Positions 8,959-17,509 of a stretch of 64,000 bases of DNA are shown here, piece after piece. The DNA comes from Cellulosimicrobium terreum (GTDB lineage Bacteria; Actinomycetota; Actinomycetes; Actinomycetales; Cellulomonadaceae). The stretch lies in assembly GCA_014803435.1 (NCBI GenBank), contig JACYFD010000001.1:310001-374000 (forward strand), read 5' to 3'. The notes under the pieces were generated by a model that worked only from the letters and a program-made list of their open reading frames with translations, did no database searches and was not told the DNA's origin. A program made the position numbers and the translations under genes. Positions within the stretch are counted from its first letter, which is position 1, and each line of letters opens with the position of its first letter.

Positions 8959-9465
8959 TCAGGCCTCGCGGAGGACTTCTGCGACGAACTTGGCGGAGCG
9001 TTCGCGGAGGCCGTCGATGCGCATGTCGACGATGATGTCGCGCATGGTCGGGTCGTCGCCCATCTCGGTGCGCGTGGGTGTGCGCCGGACGTTGGCGGAG
9101 CAGAGGAACTCCGAGCAGATGAGGGTGCCGACGGTGTTGCCGCGCTTGCCGGAGGCGCCGGCGCGGCGGGCGACGTAGAGGCTCACGTCCTCGGTCACGA
9201 CGACGTCCTCGCACCACGCGCAGACCGCGCGCTTGCGGGGGCCGCCAGTCTTGGCGTCGGTGGAGCGCAGGAGGATGCCGACGGGCTCGCCGTCGAGGGG
9301 GACGACCGCGTACGACGCGAGCGGCGCTCTGCGGTCGCGCCACCCGAGGTAGTCGAGGCGGTCCCAGTCGAGGGAGTCGAGGTCGGGGAGGGTCGCCTGC
9401 GCCGCCTCGCGCTTCGAAGCGTTGACGAAGGACGCGCGGATCTGCTTCTCGGTCAGGGGGTACAT
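8959..9465 (-). CDS. FBP domain protein (treble-clef zinc finger, EF-G-binding type)
   Basis: This 168-residue protein matches the actinobacterial FBP family: start MYPLTEKQIRASFVNASKRE, CAWCEDV in the middle and CSEFLCSANVRR. The four cysteines would form a treble-clef zinc finger. Relatives include the fusidic-acid-resistance FusB/FBP group that binds elongation factor G and helps free stalled ribosomes. That role here is inference from the fold. The frame extends 104 codons upstream, but that part is arginine-rich and unlike the family, so the ATG at 9465 is taken. The gene is monocistronic, convergent with the MMPL gene. Confidence 0.85.
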   Translation of the reverse strand: MYPLTEKQIRASFVNASKREAAQATLPDLDSLDWDRLDYLGWRDRRAPLASYAVVPLDGEPVGILLRSTDAKTGGPRKRAVCAWCEDVVVTEDVSLYVARRAGASGKRGNTVGTLICSEFLCSANVRRTPTRTEMGDDPTMRDIIVDMRIDGLRERSAKFVAEVLREA

Positions 9466-9858
9466 GGGTTTCACGGCTTCCGTGGAGGACGGGCCCCGCC
9501 GACGGCGAGCGACCGGTCGCGCGGTGGCTACCGGGACGGTCGGGGCGGGGATGACGGCACGCCCACGTCGTCCGCGACCGGGATGCTGGTCCGGGGGGAA
9601 CAGCTCACCGAGCGGTGACGCGGGAGGGGAGGGTGCCCGAGCAGGCCGCCGTGGCCACCCCGCAACCTGCGGTGCCGTGCATCCGCGTCTCCTCGTCCCG
9701 TGCGGCGCGCCTCCGGCCCGTCCGCGAGCTGCTCGCCACGAGGTCCTCGCAGCGGCTGTGACGGGTGCTCTCGGCAACCGTCACCCTCGATGGTGCGCCC
9801 CGAGCGGTGTCGCGGTCAACGTGATTGCGTGCACACCGCCGTCGTCCACCCTGGCGAA
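9466..9858. other. Non-coding stretch, nothing clearly recognised
   Basis: The ~390 nt between the FBP gene start and the end of the VOC gene contain no frame with family-like composition. It must include the FBP promoter on the minus strand. A weak candidate is TTGACC (reverse strand, near 9813-9818). TGACGG (9757-9762) and CCGTCA (9779-9784) form a small inverted repeat. No known RNA was recognised. Confidence 0.4.
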
Positions 9859-9906
9859 CCCCGGGTTGCGCGCCGTTCAGATGTCGGAAGAGGGCGCAAC
9901 CCGGGG
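9859..9906 (-). terminator. 13-bp hairpin spanning the VOC gene stop codon
   Basis: CCCCGGGTTGCGC (9859-9871) and GCGCAACCCGGGG (9894-9906) are perfect reverse complements over 13 bp around a 22-nt loop that contains the TGA of the VOC gene. It is probably an intrinsic-type terminator partly encoded in the gene's last codons (EPRVAP). Confidence 0.6.
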
Positions 9907-10305
9907 CTCGGCAGGGGTCTGCACCGACCCGAGGCGCACGACGACCACCCGGTGCCCGTCCGGGTCCAGCACGTGGGCGAACCGGTCCCCGGTCTCCGGG
10001 TCGGTCGCCGGGGCGACGACGGGTTCGACGCCGACGGCGGCCAGCCGCGCGATCGTCGCGTCGACGTCGTCCACGTACAGCACGAGCGTGGGGAAGCCGG
10101 GGCGCACGAGGGGGCGCTCGCCGTCGGGCAGCGGGACGAGCCACAGGCCCGGCTCCGCGACGCCCCCGGGGCCGACGTGCAGCAGCGGGAACCCGTCCGC
10201 GTCGCCCCGGAAGAGGGTGCGGAACCCGAACCCGTCGGACCAGAACGCGGTGCTCGCCTCCAGGTCGCGGACCGTGAGGACGGTGCGGCCGATCGTCGTC
10301 GTCAT
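9877..10305 (-). CDS. VOC family protein (glyoxalase/bleomycin resistance fold)
   Basis: The 142-residue protein begins MTTTIGRTVLTVRDLEASTA and has the paired beta-alpha-beta-beta-beta modules of the vicinal-oxygen-chelate fold. These include FWSDGFGFRTLFRGDADG and the C-terminal FAHVLDPDGHRVVVVRLG. Family members bind a divalent metal and include glyoxalase I, extradiol dioxygenases and antibiotic-binding proteins; the specific role is not predictable. The start at 10305 is supported by TAGGCT 8 nt upstream (10314-10319). It is divergent from the small membrane protein at 10432. Confidence 0.85.
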   Translation of the reverse strand: MTTTIGRTVLTVRDLEASTAFWSDGFGFRTLFRGDADGFPLLHVGPGGVAEPGLWLVPLPDGERPLVRPGFPTLVLYVDDVDATIARLAAVGVEPVVAPATDPETGDRFAHVLDPDGHRVVVVRLGSVQTPAEPRVAPSSDI

Positions 10306-10431
10306 GTCGGGTGAGCCTATGCCGTCCGATGCGCGTCGCCACGTCGAGTCCCGGTACCGTGGGGACCTGGTCCGGGACGTGACGCACGGCGTCCTGCCGG
10401 GCCCGCCCGACCGAACCTGAAGGAGCCTGAC

Positions 10432-10677
10432 ATGAGCACGAGCAGCGAGCAGGGCAGCGGCCTGCGCACCGGCACCGAGGGCCGCGACATCCCGGGTCAC
10501 GCGGGCGCGTTCGCACGGTTCGTCGTGGCGCTCGTGCTGTTCGTCGGAGGGCTCGTCCTCATGGGGTCGGGCATGTCCGGGGTCGACGGCGGCGTGTGGC
10601 TGTTCGTCGGCGGCCTCGCCGCCTGCACCCTCGCCTTCATGTGGCCGATGACGGCCACGGGCAGCACCGAGCGCTGA
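10432..10677 (+). CDS. Small membrane protein, function unknown
   Basis: This 81-residue protein has a polar N-terminus (about 27 residues) and two hydrophobic segments, VVALVLFVGGLVLMGSGM and VWLFVGGLAACTLAFMWPM, with a short loop between them. A clear AAGGAG lies 6 nt before the ATG, so it is translated from a leadered mRNA. It resembles small two-helix proteins common in actinobacteria (DUF7144-like), but I do not assign it firmly. It is followed at once by the 22-bp hairpin at 10684-10728. Confidence 0.75.
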   Translation: MSTSSEQGSGLRTGTEGRDIPGHAGAFARFVVALVLFVGGLVLMGSGMSGVDGGVWLFVGGLAACTLAFMWPMTATGSTER

Positions 10678-10683
10678 CCCGCA

Positions 10684-10728
10684 CCGCGAGGTAGGGCCCT
10701 GGTCGGCGACCAGGGCCCTACCTCGCGG
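10684..10728. terminator. 22-bp near-perfect palindrome, bidirectional terminator
   Basis: The arms 10684-10705 and 10707-10728 are reverse complements over 22 bp with almost no loop. The element lies between the small membrane protein (+) and metE (-). The right arm flows into the 20-bp tandem repeat that reaches the metE stop codon. Confidence 0.7.
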
Positions 10729-10770
10729 ACCGGGGTTCTACCTCGCGGACTGCGGTACTACCTCGCCAGG
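10718..10770. repeat. 20-bp tandem repeat, three copies, carrying the metE stop
   Basis: CTACCTCGCGGAC occurs at 10718-10730 and 10738-10750, and as CTACCTCGCCAGG at 10758-10770, a strict 20-bp period. The CTA of the third copy is the TAG stop of metE on the minus strand. A close relative of this unit lies at 28351-28392. Confidence 0.75.
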
Positions 10771-13268
10771 GTGGCGCGGACCGCCTTCGCCGCGGCGACG
10801 AGGTGGTCGAGCGACGGCACGGTCTCGTCGTATCCGCGAGTCTTGAGGCCGCAGTCGGGGTTGACCCACACGAGCACGGGGTCGATCGCCTTCACCGCGA
10901 GCTCGAGCAGCTCCGTGACCTCACCGGTCGACGGCACGCGCGGGCTGTGGATGTCGTAGACGCCCGGACCGATCCCGCGAGCGTACCCGGCATCGCGCAG
11001 CTCCGGCACGATCTCCATGCGCGAGCGCGCCGCCTCGACCGACGTCACGTCGGCGTCGAGACCGTCGATCGCGCCGATGACCTCGCCGAACTCCGAGTAG
11101 CACAGGTGCGTGTGGATCTGCGTCGCCGCCTCGACCCCGGAGGTCGCGAGCCGGAACGAGCCGACCGACCAGTCGAGGTACGCCGGCTGGTCCGCACGCC
11201 GCAGGGGCAGCAGCTCGCGCAGCGCCGGCTCGTCGACCTGGACGATCCCGATGCCTGCCGCCTCGAGGTCCGCGATCTCGTCGCGCAGCGCGAGACCGAC
11301 CTGGTTCGCGGTGTCTCCGAGCGGCTGGTCGTCGCGCACGAACGACCACGCGAGGATCGTCACCGGACCGGTCAGCATGCCCTTGACCGGCTTGGTCGTG
11401 AGCGACGCCGTGTACGCGGACCACTCGACCGTGATCGGCTCCGGGCGCGTGACGTCGCCCCACAGGATCGGGGGCCGCACGCAGCGCGACCCGTACGACT
11501 GCACCCAACCGTTCGCGGTGACAGCGAACCCGTCGAGGTGCTCCGCGAAGTACTGGACCATGTCGTTGCGCTCCGGCTCGCCGTGCACCAGCACGTCGAG
11601 GCCGATCTCCTCCTGGAGCGCGACGACGCGCGCGATCTCCTCGCGCATGGCCGCCGTGTAGTCGGCGTCGGCCAGCGCGCCCGTGGTCCACTGCGCGCGG
11701 GCGCGGCGGATCTCCGGGGTCTGGGGGAAGGAGCCGATCGTCGTCGTGGGCAAGGGCGGCAGGTTCAGCCGCTCCTGCTGGGCGGCCGCGCGCTGCGCGT
11801 AGTCGCCGCGGGCGAAGTCCGCGTCGGTCAGCGCCGCCGCGCGCTCGCGCACGCCCGGCACGACGACGCCCGCCGCGGTCGCGCGGGACGCGACGGCCGC
11901 GCGCGACGCCTCGATCTCGGTCGCGACCGCGTCGCGACCCGCGGTGATCGCGCGGGCGAGCACCGCGACCTCGCCGACCTTCTGGTCCGCGAACGCGAGC
12001 CAGTCGCGCAGGCGCGGGTCGAGCACGGTGCCGGGCGTCTCGGGACCGCCGAACACCTCGTCCTCGACGTCGTGCGGGACGTGGAGCAACGACGTCGACG
12101 TCCCGACGGCGAGCGCCCCGGCCCCGAGCGCGTGCGCCGGGTCGGACAGGGAGTCGAGCACGTCGAGCTTCGCGGCGAGGTCCGCGCGCCACACGTTGTG
12201 GCCGTCGACGACGCCGGCGACGAGGGTCTTCGTCGCGAGGCCGGGGACGGTGCCGTCGGGGCCGGAGCCGACCGGGAGCGCGCCCTTCACGAGGTCGATC
12301 GCGATCGCGTCGACGTCCGTGCCGGCGAGGAGCGCGAGGCCGTCGCGTGCGGCGCCGTCGTCGAGCGGCTGGCCCTGGAGCGCGCCGAACGGCGCGGCGA
12401 CGAGGATCGCCGGTCGCAGGTCCGCCGCCGAACCCTGGGATGTGCCCCCATCGGACGGCTGATCGGGGGCCAGGCCGGGGTTCGGCACGAGGCGGATGTC
12501 CGACGCGAGCGTGCGGTACGCGGACTCGACCGCTGCCGCGAGGTCGGCGAAGGGGATGTCGAGGGAGTCCGTGACCAGTGCTGGCTCGTCGAGCTGGACC
12601 CACGGCGCCCCGGCCGCGGCCAGCGCACGCAGCAGGTCGGCGTACGCGGCGACGACGTCATCGAGGCGGTCGAGGGGGGAGTACCCGGCGGGGGCCGCGT
12701 CGTCGGCCTTCGCCAGGGCGAGGAACGTCACGGGCCCGACGACGACCGGCCGGGTCAGCACGCCCGCTTCCTTGGCCTCGACGAACTCGCGCACCACGCG
12801 GTCGTCGACGAACCGGATGGGGGTCTCGGGCCCGATCTCGGGCACGAGGTAGTGGTAGTTCGTGTCGAACCACTTGGTCATCTCGAGGGGTGCGCGGTCG
12901 CCCTCGCCGCGCGCGAGCGTGAAGTAGGCGTCGGCGTCCAGGCGACCTGCGGCGTCGGGCAGGTCGGCGAAGCGGGACGGGACCGCGCCGAGGGACGCCG
13001 CGACGTCGAGCACCTGGTCGTAGGAGGAGAACGAGCCGGGGACGGAGGCGTCGTCGGCGCCCAGGCCGAGCGCGACGAGCCGGCGGACCGTCGCGAGGCG
13101 CAGCTCGCGCGAGGCCTCCTCGAGCTCGTCGGCCGTGGAGCGGCCGGCCCAGAAGGACTCGACGGCCCTCTTGAGCTCGCGGCGGCGCCCGATGCGCGGG
13201 TAGCCGAGGACGGTGCCGGCCGGGAACTCGACCGGAAGAAGGGCAGGGGAGGGTACGGAAGTGGCCAT
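10758..13268 (-). CDS. metE: Cobalamin-independent methionine synthase
   Basis: MetE transfers the methyl group of 5-methyltetrahydropteroyl-triglutamate to homocysteine to make methionine in the cytoplasm. The N-terminal barrel starts [18 protein letters not shown]. The C-terminal catalytic barrel has [49 protein letters not shown] and [14 protein letters not shown]; the His/Cys of HLC and the Cys of PDCGLK (about residue 806) are zinc ligands. At 836 residues it is about 80 longer than the usual ~755, mostly extra sequence in the N-terminal half and linker. It lies 33 nt downstream of metF with no terminator between, so the two form one operon under the SAM riboswitch. Confidence 0.95.
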   Translation of the reverse strand: MATSVPSPALLPVEFPAGTVLGYPRIGRRRELKRAVESFWAGRSTADELEEASRELRLATVRRLVALGLGADDASVPGSFSSYDQVLDVAASLGAVPSRFADLPDAAGRLDADAYFTLARGEGDRAPLEMTKWFDTNYHYLVPEIGPETPIRFVDDRVVREFVEAKEAGVLTRPVVVGPVTFLALAKADDAAPAGYSPLDRLDDVVAAYADLLRALAAAGAPWVQLDEPALVTDSLDIPFADLAAAVESAYRTLASDIRLVPNPGLAPDQPSDGGTSQGSAADLRPAILVAAPFGALQGQPLDDGAARDGLALLAGTDVDAIAIDLVKGALPVGSGPDGTVPGLATKTLVAGVVDGHNVWRADLAAKLDVLDSLSDPAHALGAGALAVGTSTSLLHVPHDVEDEVFGGPETPGTVLDPRLRDWLAFADQKVGEVAVLARAITAGRDAVATEIEASRAAVASRATAAGVVVPGVRERAAALTDADFARGDYAQRAAAQQERLNLPPLPTTTIGSFPQTPEIRRARAQWTTGALADADYTAAMREEIARVVALQEEIGLDVLVHGEPERNDMVQYFAEHLDGFAVTANGWVQSYGSRCVRPPILWGDVTRPEPITVEWSAYTASLTTKPVKGMLTGPVTILAWSFVRDDQPLGDTANQVGLALRDEIADLEAAGIGIVQVDEPALRELLPLRRADQPAYLDWSVGSFRLATSGVEAATQIHTHLCYSEFGEVIGAIDGLDADVTSVEAARSRMEIVPELRDAGYARGIGPGVYDIHSPRVPSTGEVTELLELAVKAIDPVLVWVNPDCGLKTRGYDETVPSLDHLVAAAKAVRATLAR

Positions 13269-13301
13269 TGTCGATACCTCTAGCTGGTCCTGGCGGACCG
13301 G

Positions 13302-14378
13302 TCAGACGGGTGTGCCGTGCGTGGCGACGCCCGTCGTGGGCAGGGAGGTGCCGGTGACCCACGGCCCGCTGGCCAGGTCCGGGAGGAGCGGGCCGGTGGC
13401 AGCGGTGCTCGAGCTCGAGCTGCCGCCGTCGGTCCCGCGCGCCCCGCCGCCGAGGTGGACACCCTCGAGCAGGTCAAGTGCGGCGTGATGCTTGTTGAAC
13501 GTGTACACGTGCAGGCCCGGCGCACCCGCGTCGAGGACGCGCTGCGCGAGGTCGACCGAGTACGAGATCCCGTAGGCGTGCTGCGCCTGCGGGTCGGGCA
13601 GGGCGTCGAGCGCGTCCAGCAGGTGCTGGGGAGCGCGGACGCCCATGAGCTCCTCGACGCGACGGAGCCTGCGCGGCTCGGTCGTGGGCAGCAGCCCGGC
13701 GAGGATGGGGATCGTCACGCCGGCCGCGCGGGCCTCGGCGACGAAGTCGATGTACGACGACGCGTCGTAGAAGAGCTGCGTGATGGCGAAGCTCGCGCCC
13801 GCCTGCTGCTTCTGCCACAGGCGGTGCACCTCCTGCGTGCGCGTCGTGCCGGCGTCGCGGTTCCCGTCGGGGAACGTCGCGACGGCGATCGTCAGGGGCC
13901 GGGCGGCCCCGCGCAGCGCGAGCGACGGGTTCGCGGCGCAGCGGGAGGCCTCGACCTCACGGAGCAGGGCGACGAGCTCGATGCTCGACCCCACCTCGTC
14001 GGGGTTGGGTCGCCAGTCCGGCTGGTCCTTCGGGGGGTCGCCCCGCAGCGCGAGGAAGCTGCGCACGCCCGCGTCGAGGAAGTCGGAGATGACGTCCTCG
14101 ACGGTCTCGCGGGACGCGCCCACGCACGTCAGGTGCGCGATCGCGTGCACCGGCGTCCCGTGCAGGAGCTTGCCGATGACCTCGAGCGACGTCGTGCGGT
14201 CGCTGCCCGCCGCGCCGTAGGTGACGGACAGGAAGTCGGGTTGCGTCGCGACGAGCCGGCGCGCCGTCTCCCAGAAATTGGGCGCGGCGTCGGGTCGCCG
14301 CGGGGGCATGAGCTCGAACGAGATCGTGGGGCTCGCTGCGCCCCCGTGCGCCTGCCCGACGGCGTCCGCGACGCTCAC
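13302..14378 (-). CDS. metF: Methylenetetrahydrofolate reductase
   Basis: MetF reduces 5,10-methylene-THF to 5-methyl-THF, the methyl donor used by MetE encoded just downstream. The 358-residue protein has the FAD-binding TIM-barrel signatures PTISFELMPPRRP, FLSVTYGAAGSDRTTS, SFLALRGDPP, FAITQLFYD and ILAGLLPTTEPRRL. The frame extends 66 codons upstream, but that stretch overlaps the riboswitch and is not MetF-like. The GTG at 14378 is chosen because it gives the family's normal N-terminus and has GAGG at SD distance. The last ~45 residues are a Gly/Ser-rich extension beyond the usual ~300-residue enzyme. Confidence 0.93.
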   Translation of the reverse strand: MSVADAVGQAHGGAASPTISFELMPPRRPDAAPNFWETARRLVATQPDFLSVTYGAAGSDRTTSLEVIGKLLHGTPVHAIAHLTCVGASRETVEDVISDFLDAGVRSFLALRGDPPKDQPDWRPNPDEVGSSIELVALLREVEASRCAANPSLALRGAARPLTIAVATFPDGNRDAGTTRTQEVHRLWQKQQAGASFAITQLFYDASSYIDFVAEARAAGVTIPILAGLLPTTEPRRLRRVEELMGVRAPQHLLDALDALPDPQAQHAYGISYSVDLAQRVLDAGAPGLHVYTFNKHHAALDLLEGVHLGGGARGTDGGSSSSSTAATGPLLPDLASGPWVTGTSLPTTGVATHGTPV

Positions 14379-14455
14379 GCGTCGACCTCGCCCGGGCACG
14401 GCAAAGTTCCGTCCCGGGGGACGTGCGGTACTGATGCCTCGAAGACCATGAGTCG

Positions 14456-14556
14456 CTCCATCGTCCCTGGCGTTAGCACCTTTGTCCTCGGGAGGCTTCC
14501 GTCGGCGGGTTGCTGCGGTGTCGTCGAGCCAGGACTCTCGACCGCTCTGGATGGTT
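14456..14556 (-). promoter_or_regulatory. SAM riboswitch (S-box/SAM-I-like) upstream of metF-metE
   Basis: On the minus strand the leader reads in order ATCCAGAGCGGTCGAGAG, CAGCAACC, then AAGGTGCTAACGCC, the conserved core strings of SAM-I/IV riboswitches. The ends pair as a P1 helix: GATGG (plus 14550-14554) with CCATC (plus 14458-14462). The sequence between this aptamer and the metF GTG contains CCCGGG repeats that can pair and cover the GAGG ribosome site, suggesting control at translation. The order fits a methionine operon repressed by S-adenosylmethionine. It is not clear whether this is SAM-I or SAM-IV. Confidence 0.85.
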
Positions 14557-14656
14557 TCTCCGATCGTAGACGCCATCCGCCATGCGGTCGAGAGCGACCG
14601 GCTGATGAGACGATGTGTCGGCGGCCACCCGGCCGCTGGTCGGTCGACCGTGAGGG

Positions 14657-15532
14657 ATGGCTGTGCGGCTGGACAGGTTCTGGAGGCGGCGGCTGGAGAT
14701 CACCCGGAAGGACGACGTCGCGGAGGTCCTCGCGTCCGTCGGCTTCCTCGTCCTGCCCCGGGACGTCGAGGACGTCGTCGACCTCTCCGTGTGCGCCGCG
14801 ATGCCCCACCTGCGCGACCTCGTCGTGCACGCGCCGCACGTCGTCGGCAAGGACGCCGTCGCGCGGATCCCGGGCCTGCGCGAGCTCACCGTGTCCGGCC
14901 GAGCCTTCGGCCCGGCCGACCTCGTGCACGTCGGGCGGAGCGCGACCCTGGTCGACCTGATGCTCACGGACATGGACCTCGGCACACCGGGCACGCCCGG
15001 CGCCCTCGATGCCGTCGCCCGCGCACCCCGCCTGGAGTCCCTCACCCTGAGCCGGGTCAGCGGCCTGGGTGCCGCGCAGGTAGCCAGACTGTCCCGCCTG
15101 ACCACGTTGCGCGTCACGCGCACCGACCTCGGGGACCTCACGCCGCTGCGGGACATGGAGAGTCTGCGGCACCTCGAGCTGAGCCACGTGGACGTCGACT
15201 CGCTCGACCTCCTGCCGCCCGGGATCGAGACGTTCGAGTGCGACACCGTCGCCCGCGACGAGGGCGGGCTCGCGGCGCTCGCGGGCAGCACCCACCTGAC
15301 CGAGCTGCGGTACCCGCTGAGCGACCTCGCCTTCCTCGCCCGGTGCCCGAACCTCGCGGCCGTGCGCGTGCGGGGCGACGTCGAGCCGGACCTCGCGCCG
15401 CTCGTCGGGCTGCCGGTCCGCTCGCTCGACGTCTACCTCGCGACATCCCGGGAGCAGGCCGAGCGTGTCGTCGCCCGGGCGAAGTCGCTCCTGCCCACGA
15501 TCACCGCCACGGGATGGCGCACGGACTGGTGA
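14657..15532 (+). CDS. Leucine-rich-repeat-like protein, function unknown
   Basis: The 291-residue protein has no signal peptide or transmembrane segment. From residue ~45 on it shows recurring units of about 22-25 residues such as MPHLRDLVVHAP, IPGLRELTVSG, APRLESLTLSRVSGL, LSRLTTLRVTRTDL and MESLRHLELSHVDVDSL, the LxxLxLxx spacing of leucine-rich repeats. Such proteins are usually binding scaffolds; no partner is evident. The ATG at 14657 has GAGGG directly in front, which is unusually close, so an alternative short leader is possible. It is divergent from metF, with the riboswitch between, and convergent with the symporter. Confidence 0.75.
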   Translation: MAVRLDRFWRRRLEITRKDDVAEVLASVGFLVLPRDVEDVVDLSVCAAMPHLRDLVVHAPHVVGKDAVARIPGLRELTVSGRAFGPADLVHVGRSATLVDLMLTDMDLGTPGTPGALDAVARAPRLESLTLSRVSGLGAAQVARLSRLTTLRVTRTDLGDLTPLRDMESLRHLELSHVDVDSLDLLPPGIETFECDTVARDEGGLAALAGSTHLTELRYPLSDLAFLARCPNLAAVRVRGDVEPDLAPLVGLPVRSLDVYLATSREQAERVVARAKSLLPTITATGWRTDW

Positions 15533-15536
15533 GCGG

Positions 15537-17045
15537 CTAGGCCTCCCGTGCCGACGGCGCGGGGCCCGTCGGCCGGACGCGCTCCGGCACGTGCAGCCGG
15601 CGAAGGAACCGGTCGGTCCGTGCCGGCGGACCGTGTCGGTCGAGGAGGGACACGACGACGACGGTCACCGTCGCGAGGGGGATCGTCCACGCCGCGGGCT
15701 GGGCGAGCAGCGGCGCCACCGCACTGCTGCTGTCCACGACCGACGACGCGAGCAGCGCCGTCCCGCACAGGACCGCGCCGACGACCATGCCCGCCACCGC
15801 GCCCCGGGCGGTGAGCCCGCGCCACCACACGCCCAGCAGGATCACGGGCGACAGCGCGGACGCGGCGAACACGAAGACCGTCCCGACGCTGGTGACCAGC
15901 CCCTGCGGGATGGTGAGGAGGGCTATCGCGAGGGGCACGAGCGTGCACGCGACGGCGGCCCAGCGGAACGACCGGACCGTTCCGCCGGACAGGTCCTGGC
16001 TGACGACGCCCGCGAGCGCGACGACCAGTCCCGACGACGTACCGAGGAACGCTGCGAACGCCCCCGCCACGACGAGCGCGGCGAGCAGCTCCCCGCCGAC
16101 GCCGGGCACGAGGCGCGTCGGGAGCGTCAGCACGACGGTGTCGGCCAGCCCGGGCTCCGCCAGGTCGGGAGCGACGACGCGGGCGACGAGCCCCATCGTG
16201 CTGGACAGCGCGTAGAACACGCTGATCATGACGATGACGACGACGGTGGTGCGCCGCGCGGAGCCGCCGTCGGGGCTCGTGTAGAAGCGGACGAGCACGT
16301 GCGGCAGGCCGATCGTGCCGAGCAGCAGGGCGAGCAGGAGCGACGTGGTCGCGTAGACGTCGGACCCCGAGGGGCCCTGGGCGGGCGGGAACACCACCGC
16401 GGGTTCGTGCACGGGGACCGCGGCGGCGCCGTCGGGCCCGGAGAGCGCGAGCAGGAGGAACACGACGGGTACGGCCAGCGCCGTGAGCTTGACCCAGTAC
16501 TGGAACGCCTGGACGTACGTGATGGAGCGCATGCCGCCGGCCGCGACGACGGTGCACACGACGGCCGCGACCCCGACGGACCCGACCCACGGCGGGACGG
16601 GCGCGACGGCCGCGATGACGAGGGCCGCGCCGTGGAGCTGGGGGACGACGTACAGCCATCCGATGACGAGCACGAGGACGCTCGTCACGCGGCGGGCGGT
16701 CACGGAGTCGAGCCGCGCCTGGACGAAGTCCGGGATGGTGTACGCGCCGCTGCGCCGCAGCGGTCCGGCGACGAACAGCAGCACGAGGAGGTACCCCGCC
16801 GCGTAGCCGACGGGGAACCAGAACGCCTCGGACCCCGCGAGGAGCGCGAGCCCCGACAGCCCGAGGAACGTCCCGGCGGACAGGTACTCGCCGCTGATCG
16901 CCGACGCGTTCCACACGGGCCGCACGGTGCGCGACGCGACGAAGAAGTCGCTCGTCGTGCGGGAGATCCGCAGGCCGTAGACACCGATGAGGACCGTCGC
17001 GAGCAGGAGCAGGCCGACGGCGACGAGGGGCAGCGCGGTGCTCAC
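15537..17045 (-). CDS. Sodium:solute symporter (ActP-like)
   Basis: The 502-residue protein has about 13 membrane segments and sodium/solute symporter motifs: ASRTVRPVWNASAISGEYLSAG, GLALLAGSEAFWFPVGYAAGY, GTIGLPHVLVRFYT and GTSSGLVVALAGVVSQDL. It most resembles the acetate/monocarboxylate branch (ActP, MctC). Start is GTG, overlapping the TGA of the DUF485-like gene as GTGA, so it is translationally coupled. This pairing of a small DUF485-type protein with a symporter is the same layout as yjcH-actP in enterobacteria. It is the last gene of the LytS-LytR-DUF485-like-symporter operon; acetate or pyruvate uptake is inference. Confidence 0.9.
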   Translation of the reverse strand: MSTALPLVAVGLLLLATVLIGVYGLRISRTTSDFFVASRTVRPVWNASAISGEYLSAGTFLGLSGLALLAGSEAFWFPVGYAAGYLLVLLFVAGPLRRSGAYTIPDFVQARLDSVTARRVTSVLVLVIGWLYVVPQLHGAALVIAAVAPVPPWVGSVGVAAVVCTVVAAGGMRSITYVQAFQYWVKLTALAVPVVFLLLALSGPDGAAAVPVHEPAVVFPPAQGPSGSDVYATTSLLLALLLGTIGLPHVLVRFYTSPDGGSARRTTVVVIVMISVFYALSSTMGLVARVVAPDLAEPGLADTVVLTLPTRLVPGVGGELLAALVVAGAFAAFLGTSSGLVVALAGVVSQDLSGGTVRSFRWAAVACTLVPLAIALLTIPQGLVTSVGTVFVFAASALSPVILLGVWWRGLTARGAVAGMVVGAVLCGTALLASSVVDSSSAVAPLLAQPAAWTIPLATVTVVVVSLLDRHGPPARTDRFLRRLHVPERVRPTGPAPSAREA

Positions 17046-17509
17046 TCGTCCTCCCCGGCCTGGTCGCCGGACGCGTCGTCCGGCTCGGCGAGCGTCCGGA
17101 ACCGCCGCTCGTTGCGGGCGGCCGCGACGGCGAACACCACGGCGAAGGTGACGATGACCGGGTAGAAGCCGTAGGCGTGGACCAGCCAGGGCAGAGGGAC
17201 GCCGGCCACGACGACGTCGTCGAGGGCGCTCGTGGTCGTGACGAGGAGTGCGAGCGCGAGGACCGCCACCAGGAACGTCCCCGCGCACGCGAGCGCGAGG
17301 CGGAGCTGGGTGCGGGCGAGGCTGCGGGCGTAGACGGTGACGTCGTCGCCGTCGTCCGCGACCCGGGAGAGGGTGTCCCCGGTGCCCGACGGCGCGGCGC
17401 CGGGCGCGGGGGCGCCGGACCGGGAGGGCGGGGCGGGGTCGGTCGAGCGGACGCGCACGCGCGGCGCACGACGGGGCCCGTCGACAGGCCCGCCGACGGG
17501 CTCGCTCAC
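17042..17509 (-). CDS. Small membrane subunit beside the symporter (DUF485-like)
   Basis: The 155-residue protein has a ~65-residue proline/arginine-rich cytoplasmic N-terminus. Two membrane segments follow, LALACAGTFLVAVLALALLV and FYPVIVTFAVVFAVAAARNERR, then an acidic tail. The short loop and the position directly before an ActP-like symporter match DUF485/YjcH-type accessory proteins, though identity is low by eye. It starts with a GTG that overlaps the TGA of the response-regulator gene and ends in a GTGA overlap with the symporter, so all three are coupled. No catalytic role is suggested; it probably assembles with the transporter. Confidence 0.75.
   Translation of the reverse strand: MSEPVGGPVDGPRRAPRVRVRSTDPAPPSRSGAPAPGAAPSGTGDTLSRVADDGDDVTVYARSLARTQLRLALACAGTFLVAVLALALLVTTTSALDDVVVAGVPLPWLVHAYGFYPVIVTFAVVFAVAAARNERRFRTLAEPDDASGDQAGEDE

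Noticed and set aside
10803-13283. An 826-codon plus-strand frame opposite metE
   Set aside because: It is antisense to all MetE motifs and rich in Arg/Val/Asp repeats, a coding shadow.
14379-14576. N-terminal extension of metF by 66 codons
   Set aside because: The stretch is the SAM riboswitch and expression region; the normal MetF N-terminus begins at GTG 14378.
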